A stretch of 64,000 bases of DNA from Ensifer sp. BR816 (GTDB lineage: Bacteria > Pseudomonadota > Alphaproteobacteria > Rhizobiales > Rhizobiaceae), in assembly GCF_000378985.1 (NCBI RefSeq), contig NZ_KB905372.1, positions 1-64,000 on the forward strand. The letters run 5' to 3'. How positions within the stretch are numbered: position 1 is the stretch's first letter; each line of letters begins with the position of its first letter. Of this stretch, positions 42,701 through 50,596 are shown one piece after another. Made by a program: the position numbers and the translations under genes. The notes beneath the pieces were generated by a model, which was not told the origin of the DNA, ran no database searches, and worked only from the letters and a program-made list of their open reading frames with translations.

Positions 42701-43005
42701 AGCGCGATGGTCAGGTCCCGGGCGAGTTGCGCATCGACGCGCTTCTCGAAGGCTTCGACCCGGTTCCAGAAGCCTTCCGATGCCCCGGCAACGGCGCGAT
42801 CGGCGATCAGGGCGCGCGCCCATTTCGGGGCATCGGCCGGAAGGGCAAATTCCTCATGCAGCAGGCCCTGCTTCCGCGTGTAGTCGATCGTGCGGGCCTC
42901 GCGCTCGTAGTCCATCCGGGCGCAGTGGCGATAGGCCGCCGACAGCACAGCGCTGCGGCCGTCGCCGCGGCTGACGATGCTGGCGGAGAAATGGGCGATG
43001 GCCAC
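39703..43005 (-). CDS. traA: Relaxase-helicase TraA
   Basis: A 1100-residue TraA starting at GTG 43005 (VAIAHFSASIVSRGDGRS), matching the Ti-plasmid length; longer readings into the oriT gap are rejected. The N-terminal MobA-like relaxase has a Tyr at residue 25 and the HUH motif in NPHIHLMTTLRP (about 140-150). A RecD-like helicase follows with Walker A in GRAGAGKTTMM, FVIDEAGMV and GDPDQLQPIEAG, and ATTIHKSQGATVDR. It nicks oriT about 80 bases upstream and unwinds the transferred strand. All expected parts are intact. Confidence 0.95.
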   Translation of the reverse strand: MAIAHFSASIVSRGDGRSAVLSAAYRHCARMDYEREARTIDYTRKQGLLHEEFALPADAPKWARALIADRAVAGASEGFWNRVEAFEKRVDAQLARDLTIALPLELTPEQNIALARDFVDRHILARGMVADWVYHDNPGNPHIHLMTTLRPLTEDGFGAKKVPVIGEDGQPLRTKEGKIVYELWAGSTDDFNALRGGWFERQNHHLALNGISLRVDGRSYEKQGIELEPTLHVGVGAKAIERKAESQGVRPELERLDLNEKRRTENTRHMLRNPAIVLDLITREKSVFDSQDIAKVLNRYVDDPGIFQQLMARVLQDPDVLRLERDRIDFATGKRVPSRYTTRALIRLEAEMANRAIWLSRQFSHGVRDPVLKATFARHARLSDEQKTAIEHVAGPARIAAIVGRAGAGKTTMMKAAREAWELAGYRVVGAALAGKAAEGLEKEAGIASRTLSSWELRWNRGRDGLDARTIFVIDEAGMVASRQMAGFVEAVVRAGAKLVLVGDPDQLQPIEAGAAFRAIADRIGYAELETIYRQRQDWMRSASLDLARGNIGPALAAYGSHGRLHGSTLKSEAIDRLIGDWDRDYDPEKSMLMLAHLRRDVRLLNEMARQKLVERGVLSEGHAFRTADGMRRFDAGDQIVFLKNEGSLGVKNGMIGHVVEAAPNRLVAVIGKGDQRRQVTVEQRRYNNLDHGYATTIHKSQGATVDRVKVLASLSLDRHLTYVAMTRHREDLQVYYGTRSFAFNGGLEQVLSRRNAKETTLDYEGATLYRQALSFAENRGLHLVRVARTLVRDRLDWTLRQKDKLTDLVSRLRVAGERLGLFPSPVQQQKKETRPMVAGIKDFAFSVGDSVERKLGDDPALKAQWQEVSTRFRYVFADPEAAFRAMNFDAVLADREAASKALQQLASEPASIGPLKGKTGLLAGKAEREARRVAEVNVPALKRDIEQYLGMRESARERLAAEEQTLRNRVSIDIPALSPAARVVLERVRDAIDRNDLPAALGFAISNREAKLEIDTLIQAVAERFGDRALLSNAARHPEGQLFDKLSAGLKAQEKESLREAWPVMRTAQQLAAHERTTVTLKQIEDLRLSQRQTPALKQ

Positions 43006-43076
43006 GGCGCGAAAAACTCCCGGGGTTGAACCTTGTTCGGCCTGAGAGCGGGCCCCGCCAGGGCAGGCAAGACAGC

Positions 43077-43110
43077 ACGTCGCGCCAGCGACGTATAATT
43101 GCGCCCTTGG
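43077..43110 (-). other. oriT: Origin of transfer (oriT) with nick region
   Basis: ACGTCGC, GCCA, GCGACGT (43077-43094) is a perfect stem-loop, followed by ATAATTGCGCCCTTGG. On the - strand this reads CCAAGGGCGCAATTAT followed by the hairpin, which I recognise as the oriT core of Ti and related rhizobial plasmids (RSF1010-like nick region). Its place between the divergent traA and traC genes is also diagnostic. The precise nick position is not marked because it rests on analogy. Confidence 0.9.
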
Positions 43111-43161
43111 ATCCGCTCTCATCGAGCGGCGGGATGATGCGCCAAAGTGTCGGCTTTGCCG

Positions 43162-43179
43162 ACGTGCAATTCTGCACCT
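43162..43179. promoter_or_regulatory. tra-box-like TraR binding site
   Basis: ACGTGCAATTCTGCACCT matches the 18-base tra box consensus ATGTGCAGATCTGCACAT at 14 positions and keeps the outer GTGCA/TGCAC dyad. It lies in the divergent traA-traC promoter region, 74 bases before traC and 157 before traA, as in Ti plasmids. TraR bound here would switch on both operons. Confidence 0.8.
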
Positions 43180-43252
43180 TTCGCTCGGTGACCATTCGGA
43201 GCAGTCTGGCGCCGCAGAAGCAACGCCGGAACGACCAGGAGATGCGACCGGA

Positions 43253-43549
43253 ATGAAGAAGCCGTCAGCGAAGATCAGGGAAGAAATCGCCCGCCTGCAG
43301 GAGCAGCTCAAAGCCGCCGAGACACGCGAGGCTGAGCGCATCGGCAGGGTCGCACTGAAGGCCGGCCTGGGCGACATCGAGATCGACGAGGCTGACCTGC
43401 AGGCGGCGTTCGAGCAGGTTGCTCAGCGGTTTCGCGGAGGCAACGGGGTTGCGACCGGAAAGAGACATGCCGGCGACAGCAAGACCGCCGGCGCATCGTC
43501 AACGAAGGACGAGACTGGCCCGGCTCAGAGCGGCGCTGGCGAGGCTTGA
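43253..43549 (+). CDS. traC: Relaxosome accessory protein TraC
   Basis: A 98-residue TraC protein: MKKPSAKIREEIARLQEQLK with an N-terminal coiled coil, then RIGRVALKAGLGDIEIDEAD and a hydrophilic tail. It is normal in length. It starts the divergent traC-traD-traG operon. TraC is thought to assist TraA at oriT, possibly as a DNA-binding partner, although it lacks a classical motif. Confidence 0.92.
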   Translation: MKKPSAKIREEIARLQEQLKAAETREAERIGRVALKAGLGDIEIDEADLQAAFEQVAQRFRGGNGVATGKRHAGDSKTAGASSTKDETGPAQSGAGEA

Positions 43550-43553
43550 GCGC

Positions 43554-43769
43554 ATGGTGAGAACGATGACGGCCGACGCGCGCAAGAAGGACACCCGCGA
43601 GAAGATCGAGCTCGGCGGCCTGATCGTCAAGGCCGGGCTGCGCTACGAAAAACGCGCGCTGCTGCTCGGTCTGCTGATCGATGCCGGCCGACGGATCAGG
43701 AGCGACGAACAGGAGCGAGCGCGCCTCGCCGCAATCGGGGCGGAGGCCTTCGGCCATGACGGCGATTAG
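43554..43769 (+). CDS. traD: Conjugal transfer protein TraD
   Basis: A 71-residue protein beginning MVRTMTADARKKDTREKIEL and continuing GGLIVKAGLRYEKRALLLGL, the pattern of rhizobial TraD (TraD_N/MobC-like small protein). ATG 43554 follows GAGGCTTGAGCGC; ATG 43566 is also possible. It lies four bases after traC and overlaps traG by 14. It is a presumed accessory factor of the relaxosome or coupling protein. Confidence 0.9.
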   Translation: MVRTMTADARKKDTREKIELGGLIVKAGLRYEKRALLLGLLIDAGRRIRSDEQERARLAAIGAEAFGHDGD

Positions 43770-45684
43770 GTTTCTGCTTGCCGTGGTTCCGGCGACAGTG
43801 ATGCTCGCGACTGCGCTCGTCTTGCCTGGCATCGAGCATTGGCTGGCGGCGTTTGCAACGAGCCCAGAGGCGAAACTCTGGCTCGGACGGATTGGCCTTG
43901 CGCTTCCCTATTGCATGGCAGCTGCGATCGGCGTCATCGTCCTGTTTGCCGCCAACGGCGCGGCGAACATCCGAAGCGCCGGCTGGGGCGTGCTCGCCGG
44001 CTCTGTGGCGGTGATCGTGATCGCGATGCTGCGCGAAACCCTGCGTCTTGCCGCTATTGCGGGCAAGGTGCCGAGGGAGCAATCGCTGATCGCCTATGCC
44101 GACCCGGCGACAATCGCCGGCGTCGCCGTCACCTTGCTTGCCGGCACCTTTGCGCTCAGGGTGGGCCTTCGGGGAAATGCCGCGTTCACGACGCCGGCGC
44201 CCAGACGCATTCATGGCCAGCGCGCGATCCATGGCGAGGCCGACTGGATGAACATGCCCGACGCCACGAAACTGTTTTGGCAGGAGGGCGGGATCGTTGT
44301 CGGCGAGCGCTACCGGGTCGACCGGGACAGTGTCGCAGGGATGCCGTTTCGCGCCGATGATCGACAAAGCTGGGGTGCCGGCGGCAGGGCGCCGCTCCTC
44401 TGTTTCGACGGTTCCTTCGGCTCGTCGCACGGCATCGTCTTCGCCGGCTCGGGCGGCTTCAAGACGACCTCGGTGACGGTCCCGACGGCGCTCAAATGGG
44501 GCGGCTGTCTTGTCGTCCTCGATCCGTCGAGCGAGGTGGCCCCGATGGTCGTTGACCATCGCCGCAAGGCCGGCCGCAAGGTGATCGTCCTCGACCCCGC
44601 CACGCCGGCGATCGGCTTCAACGCGCTCGACTGGATAGGACGGTTCGGCGGGACGAAGGAGGAAGACATCGTCGCGATCGCCACCTGGATCATGACCGAC
44701 AATGCGCGCGCGGCCTCGGCCCGCGACGACTTCTTCCGCGCGTCCGCCATGCAATTGCTGACGGCATTGATTGCCGACGTCTGCCTGTCTGGCCACACCG
44801 ACGAGAAGGACCAGACGCTGCGGCGCGTGCGCGCCAATCTCTCCGAGCCCGAGCCGAAGCTGCGCGAGCGGCTGACACGCATCCACGAACAGTCGGGATC
44901 CGACTTCGTCAAGGAGAATGTCGCGGTCTTCGTCAACATGACGCCGGAGACGTTTTCCGGTGTCTACGCCAATGCGGTGAAGGAAACTCATTGGCTGTCC
45001 TACCCGAACTACGCCGCACTCGTGTCGGGCGACAGTTTCCCGACCGATGCTCTTGCGAATGGGGAAACGGACGTATTCCTCGCCTTCGATCTCAAGGTGC
45101 TGGAAGCCCATCCGGGGCTGGCGCGCGTGGTAATCGGCTCGCTCCTCAATGCCATCTATAACCGCAATGGCGACGTCAACGGACGCACGTTGTTCCTGCT
45201 CGACGAGGTCGCCCGCCTCGGCTATCTGCGCATCCTTGAGACGGCGCGCGACGCCGGCCGCAAATACGGCATTACACTGACCATGATCTTCCAGTCGATC
45301 GGCCAGATGCGCGAGGCTTATGGCGGCCGCGACGCCACCAGCAAATGGTTCGAATCGGCGTCGTGGATCTCGTTTGCCGCGATCAACGATCCCGACACGG
45401 CCGAGTATATTTCGAGGCGCTGCGGCGATACCACGGTCGAGGTCGACCAGGTGAACCGCTCGACGGGCATGAAGGGTTCGTCGCGATCGCGATCGAAGCA
45501 GCTCAGCCGCCGGCCGCTGATCCTGCCGCATGAGGTGCTGCGCATGCGCGCCGACGAACAGATCGTCTTCACCGCCGGCAACCCGCCGCTCAGATGCGGA
45601 CGCGCGATCTGGTTCCGGCGCGCCGACATGAGGGCCTGCGTCAAGCCGAACGCGTTCTTTCGCGACAGCGCGGAGAAGCTGTGA
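43756..45684 (+). CDS. traG: Type IV coupling protein TraG
   Basis: A 642-residue VirD4/TraG-type ATPase that connects the relaxosome to the secretion channel. ATG 43756 (MTAIRFLLAVVPATVML) is chosen because it begins the membrane segments; the longer reading overlaps traD. Three or four N-terminal transmembrane helices (to about 150) precede Walker A-type GSGGFKTTSV, then Walker B in LFLLDEVARLGYL, and FQSIGQMREAYG. Length and motifs agree with Ti-plasmid TraG. It is the last gene of the traCDG operon. Confidence 0.95.
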   Translation: MTAIRFLLAVVPATVMLATALVLPGIEHWLAAFATSPEAKLWLGRIGLALPYCMAAAIGVIVLFAANGAANIRSAGWGVLAGSVAVIVIAMLRETLRLAAIAGKVPREQSLIAYADPATIAGVAVTLLAGTFALRVGLRGNAAFTTPAPRRIHGQRAIHGEADWMNMPDATKLFWQEGGIVVGERYRVDRDSVAGMPFRADDRQSWGAGGRAPLLCFDGSFGSSHGIVFAGSGGFKTTSVTVPTALKWGGCLVVLDPSSEVAPMVVDHRRKAGRKVIVLDPATPAIGFNALDWIGRFGGTKEEDIVAIATWIMTDNARAASARDDFFRASAMQLLTALIADVCLSGHTDEKDQTLRRVRANLSEPEPKLRERLTRIHEQSGSDFVKENVAVFVNMTPETFSGVYANAVKETHWLSYPNYAALVSGDSFPTDALANGETDVFLAFDLKVLEAHPGLARVVIGSLLNAIYNRNGDVNGRTLFLLDEVARLGYLRILETARDAGRKYGITLTMIFQSIGQMREAYGGRDATSKWFESASWISFAAINDPDTAEYISRRCGDTTVEVDQVNRSTGMKGSSRSRSKQLSRRPLILPHEVLRMRADEQIVFTAGNPPLRCGRAIWFRRADMRACVKPNAFFRDSAEKL

Positions 45685-45693
45685 CGGAAGGGT

Positions 45694-45921
45694 TCAGGTC
45701 CGGTCGGCAGACGCCTCATAGAGCAGCCCGTCATAGACCTCGAGGAGCGCATTGGTGATGGCTTGGCCCAAGGCATTGCCGGCGGCCCGGACATCGTCCT
45801 CCGCGCCGTCACGGGCGGCGCTGGCAAGCGCGAAACCCTGCTCGCTGACGATCTGCTTGGCGACTTCGATCGCCCACAGACCGAAGTCGCCGCGGTTTCC
45901 GATTTGTATCGTGTCTTCCAT
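45694..45921 (-). CDS. Small conserved plasmid protein of unknown function
   Basis: A 75-residue protein (MEDTIQIGNRGDFGLWAIEV ... ITNALLEVYDGLL) without a named domain. The reading is compact, acidic and probably helical. It converges on traG, with its stop ten bases after the traG stop. Proteins like this occur near traG in related plasmids as far as I recall, but no function is known. Confidence 0.6.
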   Translation of the reverse strand: MEDTIQIGNRGDFGLWAIEVAKQIVSEQGFALASAARDGAEDDVRAAGNALGQAITNALLEVYDGLLYEASADRT

Positions 45922-46188
45922 GATGAACCTTCGAATGTCGTTGATGTCGCCATACAGTCTTGCTGTGACGATGGCCAGCCAATGTCCGCGCAGCGCTCGA
46001 CCGGAGGCTCGCGCAATCCACAGGTCCCCCGCAACATCCTCTGGATAAACGATCAGCTGCCCGAAAGAGACACGTCCTCTCCTCTAGCTGTGGAAATGGA
46101 GGCGATTGTGCGGGTTTGGCGCCCGCCGCAGCGTGACAATCGACGAAACAGGTGGAAATGTTCCCGGCGCACATAACAGGGAACGAAC

Positions 46189-46348
46189 ATGACCACCACC
46201 AATGAAATCGCCGACAAGATTGCGAGCGAGCATGGCCTGACGAAGGCGCAAGGCAAGTCGATCGTCGAGGCGGTCTTCGCCGCCGTCACGGCTGCCGCCA
46301 CGTCCGGCGCCGAGACGTCAATTCCGGCCTTCGGCAAGTTCAAGGTCA
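46189..46348 (+). CDS. HU-family DNA-binding protein, exon 1
   Basis: ATG 46189 opens an HU protein (MTTTNEIADKIASEHGLTKA, then AFGKFKV), eight bases after ACAGGGAACGAAC. At 46349 the sequence becomes GTGCGAC, the 5' end of a group II intron. Exon 1 joined to 48583-48701 reads FGKFKVKETPERDARNPATG and gives an intact 92-residue HU protein. Unspliced RNA would stop at TGA (46357-46359). HU compacts and bends DNA; a plasmid copy may aid replication or transfer. Confidence 0.88.
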
Positions 46349-46967
46349 GTGCGACGTGAAAGTCGCCTAAGTAATTGTCTGTACGGGATTTATATTCCGG
46401 GACAGTCCTGATGTTCCGTCATCAGTAGCCTACCGGCACATGCGGGACTGGTAACGGTCCGGTGTGAAGCTGCCGGGACAATGTAGCCGGGCCTTCGGGC
46501 CATGCCGATGTCGTGAGGCGGAGGTGTCTTCTGCGAGCATCATTGCGGATGGGGCGCTAGGCTGGGTGGTATGATCAATGCAAATGAACTGCTGATAAAC
46601 GTCGTGAAATTTGACAAGCCAAAGATGCTGACAGGCTTGAACCAAAAGGTGCGCGGTCGGATGCTTCCCTTGATTTTGGAGGCACACGGACAAAAGGACC
46701 GCCGGCGGATAGGCAGGATCTAACCCGCCCACGTTATTTAGGTGAAACACGGTAAACCCGTATCGTCGCCCGGCAGCGGGCAGGCCGACCGCAAGGAAAG
46801 CTATTGGCGGTGCGGGCAGAGGATGTCGGAGAAAGCGAACGCCGAGCTGTAATGGTTCGGACAGGGGTTGCGGCTCGCCAACATCACCCCGCCCGAAAGG
46901 GAGCAGACTTCCGACGGGTCTCCCGTCGCGAGAGAATGTGCAGAACCCTCGGCAGGAGGACAGGCAA

Positions 46968-48509
46968 ATGACGGTCACAATAGTGACTGGTGCGGCCTCC
47001 CGCGAAGCGGTGAGTTGGGACCAGATTGACTGGCGCAAAGCTTACCAACACGTGCGACGGCTGCAGATGCGTATTGCGAAGGCAGTTAGGGAAGGTCGCT
47101 GGGGCAAGGTGCAAGCCTTGCAACGGTTGCTGACCCACTCGTTCAGCGGCAAGGCGCTTGCCGTAAAACGGGTTATTGGAAATCAGGGAAAGAGAACACC
47201 CGGAGTGGACCGGATCATCTGGGACACACCGGATAAATGCGTCAGAGGATTACTGTCGCTCAAACGACGGGGGTATCGTCCTCTGCCGTTGAGGCGGGTA
47301 TATATCCCGAAAGCAAATAGCAAGAAGCTGCGTCCGTTAGGTATTCCGACGATGAAGGACAGAGCTATGCAGGCACTTCACCTGCTTGCCCTGTTACCTG
47401 TCGCGGAAACTACGGCAGACCCCAACTCGTACGGTTTCCGACCGTTTCGAGCCACACGTGACGCGGCCCGGCAGTGCTACATAGCCCTGCGGGGACGTGG
47501 AACGGCGGAATGGGCCTTAGACGCGGACATTGCTGGCTGCTTCGACGAAATCAGCAAGGACTGGCTCATCGCCAACATCCCCATGGACAAGGCGGTGCTC
47601 CGGAAATGGCTGGACTCCGGTTACATACAGGACGGTGATTGGCACGCAACACGAGCGGGAACTCCGCAAGGGGGAATAATCTCGCCCACGCTCGCCAACA
47701 TGGCCTTGGACGGAATGGAAAAGATGCTACGGGCCCACTATGGCCCGAAACGTCGCAACATGAGGACCAAGGTTCACTTGATACGTTACGCCGATGACTT
47801 CGTCGTCACGGGTGCCTCGAAAGAGGTGCTAGAGGAGGCGAAATCTCTAGTGGAGAAATTTCTGGCAGAACGGGGCCTGTCCCTGTCTGCGGAAAAGACC
47901 CGCATCGTGCGGGTCGAGGAAGGCTTCGACTTCCTCGGCTGGAACGTGCGCAGATATGATGGGCACACCCACATCAAACCCGCCAAGAAGAACGTGGTGG
48001 CGTTTATGCGCAAGGTCCGAGCGATCATCAAGGCTGCCGCCGATGTGAAGCAGGAGTATCTGATAATGCGGCTGAACCCGGTCATCCGGGGATGGACCAA
48101 TTATCATCACAACCAGGTGGCGAAAGAGACCTTTCGCAAGGTCGAGCATCTCATCTGGAAGTGTCTCTGGCAGTGGGCCTGTCGTAGACACCCGGACAAG
48201 CCGCTTCGCTGGGTGAAGTATCGTTACTTCGCTCGGGAAGGTACGCGAGACTGGGTATTCCGCGCAGGGATGAAGGATAAGGCAGGAAACATCAAGTTCA
48301 TCCGCCTCATCCACGCGTCCGACGTTCCTATTCGTCGCCACTGCAAAATCCGGGCTGAAGCGAATCCGTTCGATCCGATGTGGGAGAACTACTTCGCCGC
48401 AAGGCGCGGTCTGCCATCGGAAATTACGGATCAGCCCGGCGAGCGCACATCCTCTACTGATGCACAGGAACTGGCGGCTCTGGTCAAACAGGGCTTAGCG
48501 GAGGCTTGA
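46968..48509 (+). CDS. ltrA: Group II intron reverse transcriptase/maturase
   Basis: A 513-residue LtrA-type protein. ATG 46968 (MTVTIVTGAASREAVSW) is preceded by AGGAGGACAGGCAA, an excellent ribosome binding site. Reverse transcriptase motifs are RPLGIPTMKDRAMQALHLL, ALDADIAGCFDEIS, GTPQGGIISPTLANM and the catalytic YADD in LIRYADDFVV. The maturase domain X follows (MRLNPVIRGWTNYHH). A C-terminal HNH-type motif is not obvious. It promotes splicing and retrohoming of the intron; the stop overlaps the first bases of domain V. Confidence 0.93.
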   Translation: MTVTIVTGAASREAVSWDQIDWRKAYQHVRRLQMRIAKAVREGRWGKVQALQRLLTHSFSGKALAVKRVIGNQGKRTPGVDRIIWDTPDKCVRGLLSLKRRGYRPLPLRRVYIPKANSKKLRPLGIPTMKDRAMQALHLLALLPVAETTADPNSYGFRPFRATRDAARQCYIALRGRGTAEWALDADIAGCFDEISKDWLIANIPMDKAVLRKWLDSGYIQDGDWHATRAGTPQGGIISPTLANMALDGMEKMLRAHYGPKRRNMRTKVHLIRYADDFVVTGASKEVLEEAKSLVEKFLAERGLSLSAEKTRIVRVEEGFDFLGWNVRRYDGHTHIKPAKKNVVAFMRKVRAIIKAAADVKQEYLIMRLNPVIRGWTNYHHNQVAKETFRKVEHLIWKCLWQWACRRHPDKPLRWVKYRYFAREGTRDWVFRAGMKDKAGNIKFIRLIHASDVPIRRHCKIRAEANPFDPMWENYFAARRGLPSEITDQPGERTSSTDAQELAALVKQGLAEA

Positions 48510-48541
48510 GCTGTATGCTGGGAAACTCGCACGTACAGTTC
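48508..48541 (+). ncRNA. Group II intron domain V
   Basis: GAGCTGTATGC, then GGGAAACT, then CGCACGTACAGTTC forms the short catalytic hairpin with the AGC triad near its base and a GAAA-like loop. A further hairpin (GGGAGGAGC..GTTCCTACCC) follows as domain VI, up to the 3' splice site at 48582. Confidence 0.9.
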
Positions 48542-48582
48542 TTAGGGAGGAGCGGCCCGGCAACGGGTCGTTCCTACCCGAC

Positions 48583-48701
48583 AGGAAACGCCGGAGCGCG
48601 ATGCGCGCAATCCCGCGACGGGCGCGATGATCAAGGTTGCTGCTGCCAGGAAGTTGACGTTCCAGCCGGCGAAGGCGCTCAAGGACGCGATGAACAAGTA
48701 A
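48583..48701 (+). CDS. HU-family DNA-binding protein, exon 2
   Basis: The HU frame resumes after the intron with the last two bases of a Lys codon and ETPERDARNPATGAMIKVAA, ending KALKDAMNK at TAA 48699-48701. The DNA-binding arm (ARNPATG) is present. Alone it has no start. With exon 1 it forms a complete and well conserved protein. Confidence 0.88.
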
Positions 48702-48994
48702 TCATCGGGGGTGCGGCCCGGCGGGCTGAAACCCGACCGCCGTGCCCCGGAGAGTGCGATTGCGGCTGGGGAGAGATCGGCCTGGTCATGCGAACCTGCG
48801 TTCCAGACCGGGCTGCGGCGCAGGGAACCCATCACGATTTGCCCGCGGTCTGATGTCGACCGGTTGCGCCGCGATTGACCGCCGCCTGCCGGATGGGTCT
48901 CGTCCTCGCATTCATCACAATGATGAATCGATGGCGGCGGACCGATTCATAAGTGTCGTTGGACGCTGATGCCGAAATCTCCGACTCTGTCGGC

Positions 48995-49252
48995 ATGATC
49001 GCGCAGCCCTATCAGCTCTACGTCGAACGGACGGACATCTCGAGAAACATGGCCCGTTATTACGCCATGTCGATTGAACCGACCCTGTTCGGCGATGCCT
49101 GCCTGAGGCGGCGATGGGGCCGCATCGGATCCACCGGCCAGCAGATGATCCATCATTTCGACCGGGAAGAAGATGCGGTCCTGATGTTTCTCGATCTGCT
49201 CCGGCAGAAGCGAAGACGCGGTTATCATCCGCGATCTGCCGCGGCGGATTGA
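48995..49252 (+). CDS. WGR-domain protein
   Basis: An 85-residue protein that is almost entirely a WGR domain: YQLYVERTDISRNMARYYAM, then LRRRWGRIGSTGQQMIHHF. ATG 48995 is chosen because the domain starts right after it; a GTG at 48953 would add 14 residues. WGR domains bind nucleic acid or occur in poly(ADP-ribose) polymerases and MolR-like regulators. Stand-alone copies are common on rhizobial plasmids, with no known function. Confidence 0.8.
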   Translation: MIAQPYQLYVERTDISRNMARYYAMSIEPTLFGDACLRRRWGRIGSTGQQMIHHFDREEDAVLMFLDLLRQKRRRGYHPRSAAAD

Positions 49253-49541
49253 GGAGGTCCGCCGAGCGGAAGCCGGCCGTTTTACCTCATCGTCCCCCGA
49301 TTCCAATCGAACTCGAAGGACACCTCGATCTCGACAAAGAACGGAATCCTGAAGCGAAGTTTCAGGCCGAGCTTTCGCTTGCCGAAGACGTTGCTGGCCA
49401 CTCGCCGAGGACGGAACCGGCGGCCGGTAGCGGCGAGGACCGTGTCGACAAGGAGATTTTGAAGCGATCAAAAACCTGCCGGTGCCGTCACGGAGAGACG
49501 GCTCTCGCCGCCCCTCGGAAATCGAGATCGTACCAAGGCCC
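49253..49541. other. Short gap after the WGR gene
   Basis: About 290 bases between convergent genes. Overlapping open frames occur on both strands but none has a recognisable domain or ribosome binding site. Nothing further seen. Confidence 0.4.
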
Positions 49542-50033
49542 TCAGGAGCCTGCGCACCTGCTATCGACGACACGCGCCGCATGAATTGCGATGCCTGTTT
49601 CCTGGCGGATATCCCTGATGATCGCCGCCAGCGAGCCGAGTTCGGTCTCGGTCAGCGCGACCAATCGCGGATAGTCGATCACGACGCCGTCGCAATCCGC
49701 CGACAAAGCGACGGTCCAATTACCACCGTTTATGCGGTACTCGTTTGTCTCGAAATCGACATCGAGCTCATCCAGAAGATTGATGGTGAAGCGCCCGAAG
49801 ATCTCGTTCTCACCTTCGAGCCGATATTGGGCATATTCATCGTCGTTAGCTAAAGCGCTCCGTTCCAATTCCATGACGATCCGGACGCGCACGATTGCCG
49901 TCTCCAGGCCCTCAACCAGGCGCTCGTGAAGGGCTCGCGAGAAGTCTGTCTCGCAGCCGAACCCGTTCGCAAGCACGACGAGCCGGAAGCCAGAAAGCTT
50001 GGTGTAGAGCATGAGGTTCTGATTGGATGTCAT
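49542..50033 (-). CDS. Conserved plasmid protein of unknown function
   Basis: A 163-residue protein from ATG 50033 (MTSNQNLMLYTKLSGFRLVV), preceded by AAGGAGGATCACCTT, a strong ribosome binding site. It is acidic, with FTINLLDELDVDFETNEYRI and ends in a helical region. No family can be named. It is separated from the next - strand gene by a region containing a long inverted repeat. Confidence 0.65.
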   Translation of the reverse strand: MTSNQNLMLYTKLSGFRLVVLANGFGCETDFSRALHERLVEGLETAIVRVRIVMELERSALANDDEYAQYRLEGENEIFGRFTINLLDELDVDFETNEYRINGGNWTVALSADCDGVVIDYPRLVALTETELGSLAAIIRDIRQETGIAIHAARVVDSRCAGS

Positions 50034-50367
50034 AAGGTGATCCTCCTTCGTTGATGACGGAGACCGGCCACTCCGTGGCAAAGAGGGGTCAAGGACCGCG
50101 GACCGCGGCTCGCAAGCGGGGGAACCGATTTTTCCAGAGCGTAGTGCAACGTAGCAGCGGAAAAATTGGCGGAGACCGCGCCGTCCTTGACGCCGGATTT
50201 GCCGGAGTAAAATAGGACGTCAGAGAGAGAAGAGACCCGCGGCCGCGAAGGGGCCGCGACCGTGCCCGGCGCCAGCCGGAGGGGAGCGTCGAGGGGCGAA
50301 ATCCCTCGCGGGCCGGGCCGCCGGTCGATCCGGCGGACCGGCTCAGTCCAGCAGGAAGAGAGCCGCC
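50034..50367. other. Leader region with long inverted repeat
   Basis: About 330 bases with no gene. It contains the large imperfect hairpin at 50088-50191 and a GC-rich stretch. It would serve as 5' region of the - strand gene at 49542-50033. Confidence 0.45.
50088..50191 (+). repeat. Long imperfect hairpin, copy A
   Basis: Outer arms GTCAAGGAC (50088-50096) and GTCCTTGAC (50183-50191) are exact complements. Inner arms CCGATTTTTCC and GGAAAAATTGG pair with one G-U. A related hairpin is at 50597-50706. The wobble pair is allowed only in RNA from the + strand, so a + strand RNA is favoured. Confidence 0.65.
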
Positions 50368-50538
50368 TCAGAAGGGCGGCTTAGCATCGATGGCACCGTC
50401 CTGTTCGGCAAGCGCCACGGCCAGATCTGCCAGTGCGAGCTCGAGCTCGCCCTCGATCTGGCGGCGCTCGGCGGTATCGCAGACGTTCTTCAGTTCCAGT
50501 CGCAGTTCTTCAACTTGAATTTCGAGTGCAATCGTCAT
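50368..50538 (-). CDS. Small coiled-coil protein of unknown function
   Basis: A 56-residue protein from ATG 50538 (MTIALEIQVEELRLELKNVC). AGGAG lies nine bases upstream of this ATG; the ATG at 50547 directly abuts AGGAG and is less likely. The sequence is acidic and helical throughout (RQIEGELELALADLAVALAE), probably a coiled coil. No domain can be named. It follows the DUF736 gene on the same strand and is flanked by hairpin copies A and B. Confidence 0.65.
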   Translation of the reverse strand: MTIALEIQVEELRLELKNVCDTAERRQIEGELELALADLAVALAEQDGAIDAKPPF

Positions 50539-50596
50539 CGTCGTCATCTCCTGATGATGTGAAAGATGACGCCCGGGGTCGTGAGGATCGGGCTGG

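Larger units (their letters stand above)
46349..48582 (+). mobile_element. Group II intron with reverse transcriptase
   Basis: A 2234-nt intron inserted in sense orientation in the HU gene. It begins GTGCG, the group II 5' signature, and ends AC. It encodes a reverse transcriptase-maturase and carries a canonical domain V (48508-48541) and a domain VI hairpin before the 3' splice site. Removing it restores the HU reading frame exactly. All required parts seem present, so it may be active. Confidence 0.92.

Noticed and set aside
40909..43029. 706-codon + strand frame antisense to traA
   Set aside because: Shadow of the traA reading frame; no recognisable domain, while traA is complete and canonical.
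43696..45531. 611-codon - strand frame antisense to traG
   Set aside because: Shadow of traG; low-complexity Arg-rich content and no start signal.
33152..46000. CRISPR arrays, tRNA or rRNA genes
   Set aside because: No evenly spaced direct repeats and no tRNA or rRNA sequence were seen here or elsewhere in the window.
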